A stretch of 7,950 nucleotides of DNA from Gammaproteobacteria bacterium. GTDB taxonomy: Bacteria; Pseudomonadota; Gammaproteobacteria; Pseudomonadales; Azotimanducaceae. Positions within the stretch are counted from its first letter, which is position 1. Each line of letters begins with the position of its first letter. The position numbers and the translations under genes are program-made. This document shows, in pieces, positions 7,342-7,950 of this stretch. A model generated the notes under the pieces. That model was not told the DNA's origin. It saw only the letters and a program-made list of their open reading frames with translations, and made no database searches. The DNA is taken from the NCBI GenBank assembly GCA_018667205.1, contig JABIVN010000026.1, positions 1 to 7,950 of the forward strand, written 5' to 3'.

Positions 7342-7950
7342 TTAACCACCAAGACTTGAGACCGCTTCAACTAGGCCTGGCGGCTCAACGAGTTCACCGG
7401 ATGCTATATGGATACTGCGTTCACAGCGGTCTGCAAGGCGGCTGTCATGGGTAACCAACACCAGTGTCGTACCAAATTCAGCATTGAGTTCGAAGATTAG
7501 GTCAATAATGTGCTGACCAGTCGTGGTATCCAGGTTTCCTGTTGGCTCATCTGCGAACAAAATCTCAACGGAAGACGCGAATGCTCGCGCTATTGCGACC
7601 CGCTGTTGTTCACCACCCGAGAGTTGCCGAGGGTAATGATTCATTCTGTGACTAAGCCCAACTCTATCCAGTAATTCATGAGCTTTCGCCTGGGCATCAG
7701 AATCTCCCCTAAGCTCCGCGGGCAACATCACGTTTTCTATCGCGCTCAGGCTCGCCAACAATTGAAAAGACTGGAACACAAATCCCACTAGTTCGGAACG
7801 AACTTTTGCTCTTTGATCCTCGTCGAGGGAGGTGATTTCGCTGTCACCCAACGTTATCTTGCCAAGACTAGGAGTATCAAGACCTGCCAGCAGACTTAAC
7901 AGGGTGGTTTTACCTGAACCGGACGCTCCAACGATGGCAACCGACTCGGA
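7342..7950 (-). CDS. ybbA: YbbA-like ABC transporter ATP-binding protein, 5' partial
   Basis: This is the nucleotide-binding subunit that powers the permease encoded just downstream. The frame is open to the right edge of the window, so the start lies outside; a TTG at 7851 is internal. The visible 202 residues, counted from the edge, hold Walker A GASGSGKT (8-15), Q-loop Gln60 in GFVFQSFQ, the signature LSGGEQQR (110-117), Walker B ILFADEP (130-136) with Glu135, the D-loop GNLD (138-141) and the H-loop His168 in VTHD. All ATPase motifs are intact. Only about 25-30 N-terminal residues should be missing, as family members are about 230 long. The sequence resembles the LolD/MacB/YbbA group; the fused two-FtsX partner points to YbbA rather than LolD. 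The promoter is outside the window. Confidence 0.93.
   Translation of the reverse strand, partial: SESVAIVGASGSGKTTLLSLLAGLDTPSLGKITLGDSEITSLDEDQRAKVRSELVGFVFQSFQLLASLSAIENVMLPAELRGDSDAQAKAHELLDRVGLSHRMNHYPRQLSGGEQQRVAIARAFASSVEILFADEPTGNLDTTTGQHIIDLIFELNAEFGTTLVLVTHDSRLADRCERSIHIASGELVEPPGLVEAVSSLGG
7346..7350 (-). promoter_or_regulatory. Ribosome-binding site for the permease GTG start
   Basis: GGTGG on the minus strand lies in the last glycine codons of the ATPase gene, seven bases before the GTG at 7338. It supports this GTG as the start and suggests translational coupling of the two subunits. Confidence 0.55.

Noticed and set aside
7342..7950. LolD or MacB-type assignment for the ATPase
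   Set aside because: The ATPase alone could fit, but the 833-residue partner with two FtsX modules and ten membrane segments matches YbbP, not LolC/E or MacB.

Overview
The window looks like chromosomal DNA from a gammaproteobacterium of moderate GC, probably free-living; I do not assign a genus. The reasons are an E. coli-like TtcA, a YbbA/YbbP-type ABC pair and a very large hybrid sensor kinase. Coding density is high. I see no rRNA, tRNA, CRISPR array, insertion sequence or prophage gene.

Layout, left to right. (1) Positions 1-2822, plus strand: the C-terminal 939 or so residues of a giant signalling protein, cut by the left edge. It carries a TPR-like linker, GAF, PAS, HisKA/HATPase, receiver and Hpt domains. 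The linker and GAF are those typical of proteins that begin with a Ser/Thr kinase and an AAA/NACHT-like ATPase, so that part should lie upstream. (2) Positions 2820-2867: a 45-base convergent gap holding a 21-bp tandem duplication. (3) Positions 2868-3692, minus strand: ttcA, the tRNA C32 thiolase, with an unusual change in the Fe-S cysteine motif. (4) Positions 3693-3756: a short divergent intergenic region with a 10-bp palindrome, a direct repeat and a small hairpin. (5) Positions 3757-4788, plus strand: an exported polysaccharide deacetylase (NodB fold) with an unassigned C-terminal module. (6) Positions 4789-4836: a short convergent gap. (7) Positions 4837-7338 and 7342-7950, both minus strand: a two-gene ABC operon of YbbP-like permease and YbbA-like ATPase, the ATPase cut by the right edge.

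The genes do not form one pathway. They are four transcription units in alternating orientation: phosphorelay signalling, tRNA modification, envelope polysaccharide modification, and a membrane-extraction type ABC complex. No intergenic gap exceeds 64 bases. I did not find a convincing new multi-gene system. The most interesting points are the altered cysteine motif of TtcA and the all-in-one architecture of the kinase.
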